Source: Chinchilla lanigera
Lineage: Eukaryota > Chordata > Mammalia > Rodentia > Chinchillidae
DNA: 64,000 nucleotides
Direction of reading: 5' to 3'
Assembly: GCF_000276665.1 (NCBI RefSeq)
Contig: NW_004955446.1
Coordinates: forward strand, 13,826,179 to 13,890,178
The stretch's first letter is position 1; each line of letters begins with the position of its first letter. The position numbers and the translations under genes were made by a program. The notes beneath the pieces are model-generated. The model ran no database searches, was not told the origin of the DNA, and saw only the letters and a program-made list of their open reading frames with translations. Shown piece after piece: positions 1 to 12,094 of the stretch.

Positions 1-905
1 AGCTTTTTTCTTTAAAGCTTTTCCCCTTCCCTACCCTCTCCCTCCCACCTCCTATTCCTTTATCCTTGCTGTCATTCTTATTGATATTAATCTTAGCTCG
101 TGCTATGTCACATAATGGTAACATTCATTGTAGCTTTAGGTTCTGTACATGACATATCTTTATTCCACTTATTCCTCCTTCCCATCTTTCTCACCCCTTG
201 CCCTTGCTTCTTTGGACCAGTTCCCAACTGCAAGAGTTTCATCTCCTTGATCCTTTCTAGCTATCCTTTATTATTTTGTTTGTACTTTGCCTCTCTTAAA
301 TGAGAGATATCATATGTTATTTAAATTTGTGTGTCTGGTTTATTTTACTCAACATTGTATTTTCTGGGAGCATCCATTTTTCTATAAATGTCTCAAATTT
401 GTTATTTTTTATAGCTAGATGGTATTCCATTATACACAGATACCACATTTTTGTTATCCAATCATCTGTTAGTGGGTATAAAAGGCTGCTTTCAGGATTT
501 AGCTACTATAAATTGTGCTGCTATAAACACTGGTATGCAAGTATCTCTGTAACTATGATGATTTAAGCTCTTTGGGGAAGATACTTAGCAGGGCGATAGC
601 TGGGTCCTATGGAATTTTTCCTTTCAGTTCTTCAAGAAATCTCTCTACTGATTTTCATAATGGTTGTACTAGTTTACATGCCCAGCAGCAATGAAAGAGG
701 GTTTCTTTTTCACCACAACCACCTCAGCATCTGTTACTGTTTGATTTCCTAATGATTGTCATTCTTTCCCAAGATGGAATCTTAGTGTTGTTTCCACTTG
801 TATTTCTCTAACGACCAGAGATGTTGAACATTTTTCATGTATGTATTCATCTATTTGTTGACCATTTTATACTTGGCTATTTATTTAGTACCTATTTTTG
901 AGACA
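1..905 (-). mobile_element. LINE1 3' end (truncated by window edge)
   Basis: The complement shows the pyrimidine-rich 3' UTR (about 1-250) followed by the end of L1 ORF2. Diagnostic stretches are tagatggtattccattatac (about 415-435), ttagctactataaattgtgc (about 498-518) and the attttaattt-like/tgttgaacattttt region near 790-835. Frames are broken many times, so this is a dead copy. Confidence 0.8.
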
Positions 906-1129
906 TTTAAGTGGCCTTGTTTGACTCATGAATTCACTTTTGTTTTATTAACTGGGATATCCAGGTTTCTATAGTATCGCTTTTAATGCTTAACTCAGAG
1001 GATAACCCTGAAAACTGATTCTGATTGTTATTATCAGTCACCATTATTAAAGTATACGAGTCATGTATTGTATTTAGTTTTTCTGTTTAAAATACCTATA
1101 AAAAGAGAATGGATATCACATCTTTTTTA

Positions 1130-1360
1130 TTTTAAAATTTAAAAAACTGACAAAACAATGAAGACAAAATCAAAACAACACAAAAACAACAAAAATGATA
1201 CATGACCTCAAGAAAAAAATGATAGAAATTTACAATGGTTGCTATATTACATATTGTTATCTTCAACAAAGTTGCTCAATTAGACATAAGAATGTAAGGT
1301 TGATCAAACAATCAAAGAGAGTAACAAGTAAAAAAAATTAAAAATAATTTTAAAAAAACT
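1130..1360 (+). repeat. A-rich dispersed repeat, possibly L1 3' UTR
   Basis: A-rich sequence that shares an ordered set of words with 20090-20270 (acaatg-tatattacatattgtta, then ttgatcaaacaat). Two related copies in one window show it is interspersed. Both lie beside minus-strand L1 copies, so it may be an L1 3' UTR part or a separate element. Confidence 0.45.
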
Positions 1361-1740
1361 ATGGAAATGATGCACAACGTCTTATTTCTAACCCTAGTTT
1401 TGCAATTTACTAGCTATCTATGAGTAAACCCCTTACTGTTTCCGCACCTAAGCTTTGTTCTTTGTACACTGGTAAAATGATGAACTTGCTGCTCTGAAAT
1501 TCCTTCTAATAACACTCTGCCTATGCAACTAGAATGAACAGTAGAGTAGATCTAGTTTGTTTTAATAATCTTCTAAGGAAATGCTATGTAATAATCATTC
1601 AACTCATGAAATTATGTTTTCTTTAAAAATCTATGCAGTTACAACTTTCAATAACATGTATAATACAACATAGTTTCTTATCTATTTATTAATTGGTGGA
1701 CATGGGTTATTTTTACTAAAATATTCATTGCATTTTTTTC
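1360..1740. other. Unique-looking AT-rich intron
   Basis: No open frame of note, no recognisable repeat, no splice-bounded exon seen. Confidence 0.5.
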
Positions 1741-2485
1741 TGATGTTTAAAATTAGTTTTTATTGGTATTTTTGCCATACATAATGATCACATTCATCAT
1801 AGGGAATTTATATTCATACATAATATATCTTAATTTTCCCCCATCCCCTCCACTCTCTTTAACCCTTCCTCACCTCCCCATTTACATAACTTTGTTTCTA
1901 GGCGTTTTCTTCTGTTTCTTTTATTTCTGACTCCTTCCTTCCCACTCCCCACCCATCCTCTTATTCCTCTTCCCATTTGAACATTTTTTTCCTACCTCCT
2001 AATAACATCTATCATCCATTTTGCTCCTTATTAACCCTTTGGATTTCTCACAAGAAGCAGTGCAACATTTAAATATGTCTGATCTACTTAAAATTATACT
2101 CTCAAGGTGTAGCCATTTACCTAAAAATGTCTCAAGCCTATCTTTCTTAATGGCAGAGTAGTACTCCATTGTATGTAACAACCATATTTTCTTTATCCAT
2201 TCATCCACTGATGGCATGTGTGTCTTCTGTGAACAGTTTTTCAGCTCATTTGGGCAAATACCTAGGAGCACAACTGACAGTCCCATGTTTAAACTGTTTT
2301 AACTTTGTAAGAAACTGCCGGACTGTCTTCCAAAGTGGTTGTATCACTTTCCTTTCCCACCAGCAATGAATGAAACTTTCTGTTCTTTTCTTTCTTGCCA
2401 GCATTTGTTTTGGGATTCTAGCCATTCCAACAGGTATTTTAATTTGAAATTTCCTAATGACATATGATATGGAACATCTCTTCCC

Positions 2486-2561
2486 CTGTGGTGCTAGAAA
2501 TTGAACACAGGGTCTTGGATGTTCTAGCTAAGTACTGTACAACTGAGCCATATCCACTGCC
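2486..2561 (-). repeat. ID-family SINE inside L1
   Basis: The complement carries the tRNA-like box B (GTTCAATTT-type, here diverged) and the ...gagccatatccac end typical of ID elements in this window. Lies wholly within the minus-strand L1. Confidence 0.65.
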
Positions 2562-2587
2562 TCTGTTCAGATCTTTTGTCCACTTTC

Positions 2588-2671
2588 TTTTTGGTGGTGG
2601 TGGTGGGAGCTGAACTCAGAGCCTCGTGCATGCTGAGCACACACTTTACTAATGAGCTATACCTGCAGCCT
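2588..2671 (-). repeat. ID-family SINE inside L1, with target duplication
   Basis: Complement of the ID body (gtgggagctgaactcagagc ... aatgagctatacctgcagcc). Flanked by an imperfect duplication of the host L1: cttttgtccactttc (about 2573) and cttttgctcacttttc (about 2670). Confidence 0.7.
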
Positions 2672-2954
2672 TTTGCTCACTTTTCAATTGAATGTTTCTA
2701 CGAGTTCTTTGTGTACTGTACATACAATCTTTATTACCTATGTGTTTTACAATTTTTTTCTCATTGTGTGGCTTGTCATTTCCTTCCCTTAACAGTATGT
2801 TGCACAAAGCAGAAGCTTTTAATTTTAATAAAGAACAATTCATCCATTTTTTTCTTTCAGGGTTCAAGCTTGTGTGCCTTTCTACTCACACATACTTATT
2901 GGGATCTTCTTTAATTTGCTTCATCAGTTTTCTACATTTAAATCTTGCAAATAC

Positions 2955-3100
2955 TGTTTTTTGTTTTTTTTTTTCTAATTGTTTTGTTTTGAGCTAACAA
3001 CTTTCCTAGGCTGGCCTAAAAATCCTAGGCTCAAGCAATTCTCTTGCCTCAGCTTCATGAGTAGCTGGAACAACAGGCACAGGCCACTGTACCAGACTTG
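2955..3100 (-). repeat. B1-type SINE, diverged
   Basis: Complement of a B1 monomer: poly-T, ggctggcc, cttgcctcagcttc, acaggcacaggccactgtac. No internal duplication seen. Confidence 0.65.
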
Positions 3101-3127
3101 TAAATACTGTCTGACTTTATATTATTT

Positions 3128-3731
3128 TTACAGTACTAGGGATTACTCATGCTGGGCAAGTACTCTGCTACAGTTACCTCACCAGCCCTATTTAAAAATT
3201 TTGAGACTCTGTCTCACTAAGTTGTCCAGGTCTGTGGGAGACCAGAGGAGAATTGAGGCCTAACTGGTCTCCTATGTGAGTACCAAAGAGAAAGGAAACA
3301 TGCCAGGATGACAGCATACTGCAGAGTCTAGGGAAAAGTCAACAGAGTTGAGATCAGGCTGTTTATCTGGGTATGTATTAATGGGTAATGGAAAGCATAT
3401 GAATTTTCTGTTACTTTAATTGCTTGTAACGTGTTTGAATAAATAAATACAAGATGAGCCAGAAGCTCAGGGCTCCTCTGCCCACCAAAGGCAAGAGCAC
3501 CCCGATTGCCCCCATGTTAAACTAATTCTGTGTTTGTCTGTCTCATCCTCATTCATCCCCTAGTCAGGGGAACAAACTAGCAGGACTAGGGCCCTATAGG
3601 TGGTGCCTGGGCAGGGATATGAGAACAGCATATGCTGGTTTCCTATACAGGTTGGCCTAAAATTTGGAATTCTCCTGCCTCAGCCTCCCTGAGTACCTAG
3701 AATTACAGGCATGTGACACCACACCCAGCAT
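3128..3731 (-). repeat. B1-dID dimer, split by an LTR insertion
   Basis: The complement gives a dID part (3128-3190), a linker, and then the B1 part as far as tctcactaagttgtccagg (3230). The B1 resumes at aggttggcctaaaatttgg (about 3649) and ends with ccacacccagca (3731). The two halves join in B1 order once 3233-3649 is removed. Confidence 0.75.
3233..3649 (+). mobile_element. LTR-like insertion (possible class II ERV remnant)
   Basis: About 417 bp starting TGTGGGAGACC and ending CA, lying exactly inside a B1-dID. It contains an AATAAATAAA poly(A)-type signal (about 3437) and, near the right end, tggtgcctgggcagggat (about 3601), which resembles a tRNA-Lys primer-binding site. Short flanking similarity (ggtc/ggtt, or caggt on both sides depending on where the ends are set) suggests a small target duplication. 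No coding region is present. It could be a rearranged LTR plus leader rather than a clean solo LTR. Confidence 0.5.
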
Positions 3732-3739
3732 AGTTTTTA

Positions 3740-4800
3740 ATAATTCAAAATTATTGCGCTTTTCAGAATGTTTTAAATGGTAAAAAGAAAAAAATCAATT
3801 GTTAAAAACAATACCTGAATAAGACCAGTACAACACAATTCCTGCTCTGGAGCAAACTACCTTATCCACTAATAATTCTGTCAATTTCCCGTATCTCCTG
3901 GAAACACGGCTCCAACTTGACACTCTCCCTCCTACTAAAAGCTGGAGGTCTGTGTCTGTTCTTCCCAGAATTTGAACTCTGTGATTATTTGATCAATATA
4001 AGATGGTAGAAACAAGGCTGTGTTTCCAGGGTCAAGGCTTTAAAAATTAGCAGATGCCACATCTTATCTCCGCTTCTTGGGATGTTTCACTCTTGAAACC
4101 CAGCCATGATGTTATGAAGAAGACCAGGATGTCCCATAAAGAGGCAAATATGAACAAGATAAACAGACAGCCAGCGCCACATTACCAGTCATGAGTTCTA
4201 TTAGAAATGGAACCTCTAGCTGGAGTGGAGCTACCCCAAGATACTACATCAAGCACCAAATTTCCTTGCCAAAACCTGTCCAAATTACAGATGTGTGAAC
4301 AAAATAGGCAGCTGAGTATTGAGTGGTTGTCCTGTAGTGGTAATATTTTTCCCTCCTTTTGGTGTTGTATCAGCTATAGACTAAAAAGAATTCACACATT
4401 AAAAGTTAAAATTTTACAAACATTAAAATTTAATAATCTCAAGGGTTCAAAATTGATCTGTTGAACTTTTAGATAAAATTCCTAATCCTATAAAAATTCT
4501 TAAGAAATTAATCCTTAGTCTTTTGATTAGAACCATTATGTTTTTTCAAATTAAATCTGAAAGTGTTCTGAAATGATAAAGTATATATTATCCCTCTCAC
4601 AATATGCTCAACCTGAAAATGTTAGTATTTGAGTCAGTCATCTTCAAGTTAATTATCTCGAAACTTCAAGAGTCTCAATCAACACAGAAAAGGTTAACTG
4701 TCTCCAGCATACTCTACTTTCTAGCAGAAGAAAGACAGAACCAACTGTTCATGGGAAAATTAAAGAGTCAAGGGAGCATTTTAGTATTCTAAGAAAATAT
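3740..4800. other. AT-rich intron without recognised elements
   Basis: No recognisable repeat or exon; open frames at 4207-4464 and 4604-4792 have no family resemblance and look like chance frames. Confidence 0.5.
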
Positions 4801-4807
4801 ACAGAGT

Positions 4808-4920
4808 GAGCTAGACATGCATGGTGGAACACACCTGTAATCCCAGTACTTGAGAGGCTGAAAGTAATAGGATCACTGTGAGTTCAGGGCCAGACTGGAC
4901 TATGAGACTTTGTCTAGAAA
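4808..4920 (+). repeat. B1-type monomer
   Basis: catgcatggtggaacacacctgtaatcccag ... gagttcagggccagactgg ... gactttgtctagaaaag: 7SL-derived B1 without the internal duplication, moderately diverged. Confidence 0.75.
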
Positions 4921-6410
4921 AGTGGGATGGGGTGCACAGAGGCAAAGATCCTACAAATGCTTTGGTTAAGCTCAAAGAAGGCAGGTTGTCTACAATCTAA
5001 TTTCCTTTATTCTAATTCAGATTTACTGCAATAATTTCTAACCATTACCTATAGTACTTAATATCTTAAAATGTTTCAGTGGTCAAAATAGTAAAAGAAA
5101 AGGATCTCCTGCTGTCAAGGCCCTTTTTCTCATTCGTTTGCAGAGATAAAACTTGAAGTAGGAACTGATAGTAGTTGTACCTCTGAACACAGCGTAAAGC
5201 AAAAGTTGAAAGATTCTTTGAAAGTCATCCAACAAAGCAAAGGTTGGTAAGGATGAATTAGGTAGACTAAGGGATTCTGGAAAGGAACTAAGAAGTACTG
5301 AGGAGGAGAATGTGGGCAAGGCATTGAAGGGTGGTAATAAAGAAACCGGAAGGCAGGATCAAAAATGTAAAGGAGAAATAGAGCTGGAAATATACTCAGT
5401 GACTGACCACTTACTTGCCTAGTACATTCAAACCCTTGGGTTAAATCTCAAAAAAACACACAGAAAAGGAGGAAAAGGGGAGAAATCGATCTAAACTTGC
5501 AAGAACAGGTAATCTAAACAATATACATGATGTGAAATAAGGGGAATAAAAAATACAGCTGTCATGATGAAAATATCTATATTACAGGGTAAGTCTTATC
5601 ATTACATTACATGGCTACAAAAGAATACAGTATCTCTACTGTTTTAGAATGCCTTAAGGAAGTTAACTATATTGCTGTACTTTTGACAAGTCTTATAAGT
5701 AAATGGAAGCAATTTTATATTAAAATGTAAATTATTAACCTGTAAATTGAACATAATAAAAATGAGTAATACAAATCCTAATCGAACTTATATGAAACTA
5801 GATAATTCTCCTTGAGAAGAAATAAAGAAAAATAACCAAGAAGTTTTTCAAAAACAGTGAAGTAGGATTTACCTTGCCAGATAATGTGCTACAGTAATTA
5901 AAATATCACATCATAACATTAACACAGGCATGGGCACATAAATAGTACAGGTCACGGTATAAAAAACAGTCTATATATGTATCTGTAGATTTATTTTAAA
6001 TAACAATTTCAAATCCATAGTAAAAGTCAATAAATATTGAAATAAATGGCTATTCTTTCACAGAAGAAAAATGAATTCCTTATAGATTTAAAATTATACA
6101 CATGGACACAAAATAACTGTGTACTGAAAAATAAAAATACTGAAATGAATGTGAGCTTTTTAGTAACTTTTGGGTAAAGTGTTCCAAATCATCACAAAAT
6201 ATAAGCTATGAAAGAAAATCCCTAAACAAAAGGAACTATAAACTAAATTAAACTGAAGGAAAAGTCAGAGAAAATACAATATATAGCCGATAAAATGCAT
6301 GTACAATACATAAAAACTCTTTACAAAACAAAGAAAGAAAATTAAAAAAGTAGATGGAAAACAGATGATGCAAGCAGAATAGATTAGTATCAAATATACC
6401 AATAATTATT
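4921..6410. other. AT-rich intron; one very diverged ID-like stretch at 5375-5455
   Basis: 5375-5455 (agagctggaaatatactcag ... cccttgggttaaatctc, A-rich tail) keeps the ID outline with a tRNA-like B box. The rest shows no repeat or gene that I recognise. Confidence 0.45.
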
Positions 6411-6424
6411 GAATACATGTATTA

Positions 6425-6700
6425 ATCACTTTCCCATTACTGAGACACAATTCCTGACACTCACAAATTAAAAAAGGAGAGGTTTAATTTGGCCCCCAGT
6501 TTCAGGGCTTTTGGTCGATGGGAAACTAGTTCCAAGGCAGAACCATTATGGCAAGAAGGTATGGCACAGCAAAGATACTTAGTTCTTGATAGCCAGGAAT
6601 CAAAGCAGCGGAATAGTGCCAGAGAGAGTACAGGTGAGGGACTGGATGTAGTACTCAAGGTAATACCTTCCTGGCCCACCCAACACATGAGAAGTGTGCT
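6425..6700 (+). mobile_element. Possible hAT-type (URR1-like) DNA transposon remnant
   Basis: The order of cactttcccattactgagac, ggagaggtttaatttggccc, cagtttcagggcttttg and a later aaccattatggcaagaag follows a repeat family I know from rodent DNA as URR1-like. The match is from memory and diverged; an LTR origin is the alternative. Confidence 0.35.
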
Positions 6701-6837
6701 TTATTAATCCTTCTGGCAGCTCCCAAACCAAGATGATACAATTACCCTTCACCACCACAAAAATTAAATAATCTAAATATGTCATTTAAAAGAGAATGTC
6801 AGAGTGAATTAAAAAATAACCAACAATATATTACCTA

Positions 6838-6935
6838 AAACTAATTTTAGGGACTGTGGCATAACACCTGCCTAGCATATGTGAGGATCTGGGTTCAATC
6901 CCCAACACCACACACACACAAATACACATCAATAA
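6838..6935 (+). repeat. ID-family SINE
   Basis: gggactgtggcataacacct ... gggttcaatccccaacacca followed by a CA-rich tail: tRNA-Ala-like body with a good box B. Confidence 0.75.
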
Positions 6936-8196
6936 GATGGAAAAAGACATACCACGTTCACACTTCAAATCTCCCTGCGGTAGTATTTATCTCAGAACTT
7001 CAGAATAGGGAAGTTTATTATGAATAAAGAGGGCTATTACATGATGAAAGGGCTAGTTCTCCAACAAGATACAACAATCTTCAATGTGCATGGAACTAAC
7101 CAAAAAACAGTACCAAAATATGGTAGGCAAAAACTGACAGAATGGTAGGGAGAAATCCGTTATTATAGTTGGAGACTTCAATATCTTCCTAAGAGGAATT
7201 ATTACAGCCAGTTGGCAAAGTATTGGGAAAGATACAGTTAAACTGAGCAATATCAATCAATTGGATAAAACTAACAAAAAAAAACAATTCTTTCATTCAA
7301 AAGCACAAGACACAGTCATCTCAAACTCAAGTAAAACGTTCACTAAGACAGGCCACATTCTGGACCATAAAATATACCTTAACAAACTTACAAAAATAGA
7401 AACTACACAATGAATTAAACCAGAAATCAGTAATAGAAAACCAGAAATTTCCCAATTATCTGAAGATCAAATAACATTTCTAAATAATCCATAGGTCAAG
7501 CCACCAGAGAGATTTTAAAATTTTTTGAACTAAATGAAAGTATAATTTTCAAAAGGTGTGGGATATAGCAAAAGTGGTGCTTAGAGAGAAATTTGTAACA
7601 CTGAATGTATATATTGGAAAAGAAGACATAAATTCAATAATCTGAATTTCTACCACAGGAAACTAGAGAAAAAAAAGCAAGATAAACCAAAGACAAAAAT
7701 AATTAAATGTTACAGCAGACATCAGTGAAAATGTACATAGGAAATTGGTAAAGAAAAAGATCAATAAAGTTGATAAACCTCTAGCCAGGCTAATCAAGAA
7801 AAAAGACACAAATTACCAATACAAAAAATAAAACAGTTGTCACTGCCACTGATCTCATCAACATTAAAAAGATAATGAAAATATCAAGAACAACTCTAGG
7901 CCCACAAATGGGGAGATGGACTAATTATTCAAAAAATATGAATTACCAAAATTCACACACAGAAAAATATCCTAAATAAACTTAGATCCATACAGATGGT
8001 GAATCAATAATCATTCCCATTCCCCCTCCCCGCCCAAAAAACCCCAGATCCAGATGGATTTTCTGGTAAATTCTATCAAATATTTTAGGAAGAAATAATA
8101 CTAAATTTCTATAATATCTTCCAGAAAATAGAAATAATACATCTAATTCATTTTTAGAAACAGCATTACCCTAATATCAAAACTAGGTAAAGACAT

Positions 8197-8325
8197 CAGG
8201 GTGTGGTAGCACACACCTATAATCCCAGCCAACTGAGAGGCTGAGGCAGGAGGATCACTAACTGGAGGCCAGTCTAAGCAATTTAGAGAGTCCCTGTCTC
8301 AAAATGAAATATAAAAGGGCTAAGG
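8197..8325 (+). repeat. B1-dID (3' truncated)
   Basis: tgtggtagcacacacctataatcccag ... gaggcaggaggatcac ... agagtccctgtctc, then an A-rich linker and aaagggctaagga, the start of the dID half. Confidence 0.75.
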
Positions 8326-8384
8326 AATCTGATGTCAAAAACAAAATAGTATGTTCATTAGTACCAAAACAAATAAATACAATC

Positions 8385-8585
8385 ACACACCACAAAAATG
8401 ACATTGTGCTCAGTAAGGAATCACGTATACAATGGCGGGCCCATAAGATTACATCATTTAGTAACATCACAGCTTTCTCAGTGTGTGAAGTGTATTTATG
8501 ATGTTTGCACAATGATGAAATTATTCAACAACAGATTTCTCAGACTGTACCCCCACAAGTGTAAACCAATATGTATAGGATCTTT
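8385..8585. mobile_element. Ancient DNA-transposon-like remnant
   Basis: Contains cagtaaggaatcacgtatac, aatggcgggcccataagatta and near the end tgatgtttgcacaatgatgaa and atttctcagactgtaccccc. This set of words, in this order, recurs in a mammal-wide repeat with terminal inverted repeats whose name I cannot assign with certainty. Confidence 0.4.
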
Positions 8586-8732
8586 GTAAGGAAAAATAAT
8601 GAAGGGATAGTCCACATTCATGCATAGAAATAATATTGTTAAAATGTCAGTTCTCCCCAATTTACTCTATAGATTCAATATAATTGGCATCAAAAATGCA
8701 GAAAATTATTTTGCGGGTACCGGTAAGCTAAT

Positions 8733-8828
8733 TTTATTTTTTATGATTTTTTTTTGTACCAGAAATCGAACTCAGGACCTTGCACCTGTCAGGTAAGCAC
8801 TTGTGCCACTGAGCTATATCCCCAGCTT
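8733..8828 (-). repeat. ID-family SINE inside L1
   Basis: Complement of an ID: poly-T, gtaccagaaatcgaactcag, accttgcacctgtcagg, actgagctatatccccagc. The flanks taccggtaagctaatttta / taccagcaagctcatttta look like a decayed target duplication. Confidence 0.8.
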
Positions 8829-9464
8829 ACCAGCAAGCTCATTTTAAAGTTCACTTGCACAGACAAAAGATCCTAAATAGCTAACACTGTACTGAAGAAG
8901 AATTAACAAAATCAAAAGACTGACATTACCTAACTGTAAGACTTATTACAGCTACAGTAATAAAGACAGTGTGGTGGCACAGGTTAAACAACGAACAGAT
9001 CAATGAAATAGACTACTGAAATACAATCCACTGAGTTTCAAGAAAGGAAAAAAGGCAATCCAATGGTCCTGGAAAAACATGGGCATTCTCATGTAAAAAA
9101 CTGATCTATACAGGGACCTTTCACAAAAATTAACTCAAAACAGATCAGAGATCTAAATGTCAAGATCAAGACTACCAAACTTCTAAAAAAAACACAAGAT
9201 ACAGTACAATAAAACCTACATGTTCTTGCATTTGGCACTGAGTTTTTAGATGCCAAAATCATGAAGCATGAAAGAGAATATGGCTAAGTTATATCTCATT
9301 AAAATTAAGTTTTTGCTCTGTGAAACATTAAGAAAAGGAAAAGAGAATCCTCAGACTGAGAGAAAATATATACAAAACATATCTAAGAAAGGACTGTATC
9401 CACAATATACAAAAATTATTAAAATTCAACCAGGAAATAAACAACCCAATTTAAAAATGGACAA

Positions 9465-9610
9465 GCTAGGTATGATGGTGCATGCCTGTAATTCCAGCAC
9501 TCAGAAGGCTGAAGCAGGAGGATAATGAGGAGTTCAAGGCTGCCTGGTATACATAAGTTAGTTCAAGGCCAGCTGAACTACATAGTGAGAACCTGTCTCA
9601 AAAAAAAAAT
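9465..9610 (+). repeat. B1 with internal duplication
   Basis: taggtatgatggtgcatgcctgtaattccagc ... aggaggataatgaggagttc, then two successive copies of the aaggc(t/c)(g/a)gc-ctg... unit (about 9535-9585), ending gagaacctgtctc and an A tail. Inserted in L1. Confidence 0.8.
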
Positions 9611-10659
9611 GAACAAAAGTGTTTTTTGGCAGCAGACATACTTAAAAAAGACAAATATTTGACTAGGCAGAGCAAAAAAGTCTCATTTATTGCTGATGGG
9701 ATTGCAGAATGAGAAAGTCACTTTGAAAGACAGTCTGGTGTTTTCTTCCAAAGCTACAAAGTGGTCTTAATATAGGATGAGTGACACTGCTTCTGGGTTA
9801 AAAACTCTGGTCACAAAAACATGTACAAGAAGATTAGGGAAAATAAAAATGAATTGTAAAAATCCTTAAGATACTACTTCATACCCATTAAGAACGCAAA
9901 TATTTCCAAAATGAACAAATAAGCAGAAAGCAGCAAGTCATGACAAGGATACGGATAAACTAGAATGTTTGTGCCGTGCTAGTGAGGATGCAAAATGATG
10001 TAGCTACTATGGAAAACAGTGTGGTGACTTCTCAAAATAGTTAAAATAAAATTATCATTTCATCCAGCAACTCCACTGTAGTACACAGCCAAACAAATTG
10101 AAAGCAGGGACTCTCAATATTCATAGTAGCCAAAATGTAAAAACAACTCCAGTGTCCACTGATAGATGAATGGATAAGCAAAAGGTACAACAGAGTATTA
10201 CTTAGCCTTTAAAAAGAAGCAGATTCTGGAACATCCTATAACAGCTGAATCTTCAACATACTATATTAAATGAAATAAGCCAAATACAGAAGAAAAGCAG
10301 TTACGATTCCATTTACATGAGGTATCTAGAGTTACTCAAACTCAAAGAAAACAGAGAAAGCTGATGGTAAGGGAGAATGGAGAGTTATTATTTTACCACT
10401 TCAGTATGAGATGATGAAAAGTTCTAGTGATGAACAGTGGTGACAGTATTGCACAATAATGTGAATGTACTTGATATCAACAAATTATACTTTAAAATGG
10501 TTAAAATGGTAGTTTATGCTATATATTTTACCATAATTAAAAAAATAAAGAATATGTCTTGAAAAGAAACTGAAATCTAGTACATACTACCAATAGAGAA
10601 ACACACACAAAAGTTTGTCAAAGCTGAAGATTTGTAACTTCACATATGTAGAAATATTA

Positions 10660-11450
10660 TGTCCACATAAGGAGATCAAAGAGGATGTTAGAAAGAGGAA
10701 AGACATCCCCTGTTCCTGGATGGGCAGAACCAACATTGTCAAAATGACCATATCCCCAAAACTGGTAGATATGATTTAATGTAATCTCAATCAAAATACC
10801 AAAAACATTCCTCACAGAACTAGAGAAATTTCATATGGAAACAGAAGAGACCCAGAGCAGCAAAAACAATCCTGTGTAAAAAAGGCATACCAGGAGGCAT
10901 CACGTTCTCAAATGTGAAGTTATATTACAAAGCTGCAGTGACAAAAATGGCATGGTACTGGCACAAAAACAGATATGTGGATCACTGGAACAGAATAAAG
11001 AAGATGAAATAACCCCAGACACGTTCAGCCACTTGGTCTTTGACAAAGGGGCCAAAAACACACACTTGAAGAAGTCTCTTTAAGAAATGTTGCTGGGAAA
11101 GCTGGCTATCCACATGCATGCAGAAAATTAAATCTAGATCATATCTCTCACCTCCTACTAAAATCAAAATGGATCCAAGATTTAAATATTAAAATGGAAA
11201 CACCCTGCTAGAACATAAAACAGTTTTGTAAAACTCTTGAAGTCATAAGCATAAGCAAGGACTTTCTGAACAGAACCCTGACTATATAAGGAACAGTATC
11301 AAGAATCAACAAATAGGCTTCTATCAAATTAAAAAGCTTCTGCACAGTAAAGGAACAACAGAGTAAAAAGACAACCTATAGAATGGGAAAAACATTTTGT
11401 TAGCTATACCTTTGGCAGATGATTAATATCTAGAACATATAAAGTATGGG
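10660..11450 (+). mobile_element. LINE1 ORF2 internal fragment
   Basis: A second, independent plus-strand L1 segment: cctgttcctggatgggcagaa (about 10710), gcatggtactggcacaaaaac (about 10950), tctttgacaaaggggcc (about 11037), taaaaagcttctgcacagtaaagg (about 11330). It stops near 11450 without the 3' part, so it is truncated at both ends. Confidence 0.8.
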
Positions 11451-11459
11451 AAACTCTGA

Positions 11460-11930
11460 CCAGAGGGATGCCTGATATGAATGACAGAGGAAGGCACCTT
11501 GGGGAGCAACAGTTCCCTGGCGTCTGGAATGCATAGTTACAGATTAGAACATATCTGCAAGACAACAGTCAACATAATCAATGATAGGTTATTCTCAATA
11601 GATATTTACTGTGATCACTGTATTTCTCCTACCCTCCAATAAGCTTTCTGCCTGGCAAGTTTGCTTAAACTAGGTTAACATACATTAGGTAGCAGGCTAT
11701 CCTTTTCTAGCCCTATTCCCCTGACCAACACTCCTATACAATGAGTTGCAATTGCTGTCCTTCTATGTCTTTGTCTCATGTCCTGTTATAATCAAGGCGG
11801 TCTCAGTTGGTTGCTGTTTCCCTGAGGCGCTCTCATACCTAAGAAGCAGCCCTTCCAAGTTCTCAGTGATTGAAATAAATTTTGTCTCCAAATACTCTTT
11901 CACATTTTCTGCTGCTGAACTTCAAAATAT
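11460..11930 (+). mobile_element. LTR-like block (provisional)
   Basis: Non-L1 sequence that begins where the L1 fragment stops. It has a CAATAAGC-type signal (about 11637), an AATAAATTTTG-type signal (about 11875) and a pyrimidine-rich U3-like tract. The composition and signal order suggest a retroviral LTR. I do not recognise the family and could not fix the ends. Confidence 0.35.
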
Positions 11931-12094
11931 TTATCTGTATTACTGCATGTAGCAAATTTTCCAAAATTATACACTTTTTAAAAACTTTCAGTATGTGTCT
12001 AAATACAGAATATGGTGATTTTTTTACTACCACATATCCGAGAGCTTTCACTGGTATCACTGGTGAACATATTTTGGATAAATGATTTTTGAAT

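Larger units (their letters stand above)
1745..2990 (-). mobile_element. LINE1 3' end with two nested ID elements
   Basis: The complement starts with an L1 3' UTR (about 1745-2000) and runs back into ORF2: the frame at 1999-2286 encodes the typical Trp-Ile-Lys-Lys-(Ile/Met)-Trp...MEYYSAIKKD motif. The sequence continues after the two SINEs to at least 2860, where tgtggcttgtcatttccttc and gcagaagcttttaattttaa match the L1 body. Stops and frameshifts throughout. Confidence 0.8.
7030..10560 (+). mobile_element. LINE1 ORF2 fragment with nested insertions
   Basis: Plus-strand L1 reverse-transcriptase/C-terminal region in order: ttatagttggagacttcaat (about 7165), ggaccataaaatataccttaa (about 7362), taaacctctagccaggctaatcaag (about 7775), cagatccagatggattttctgg (about 8045), attcaatataattggcatc (about 8675), ggaaaaacatgggcattctc (about 9071), ttttgctctgtgaaacatta (about 9311), then the last part with tgtccactgatagatgaatgg (about 10152). 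The frame is broken many times. SINEs and a DNA-transposon-like block interrupt it. Confidence 0.85.
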
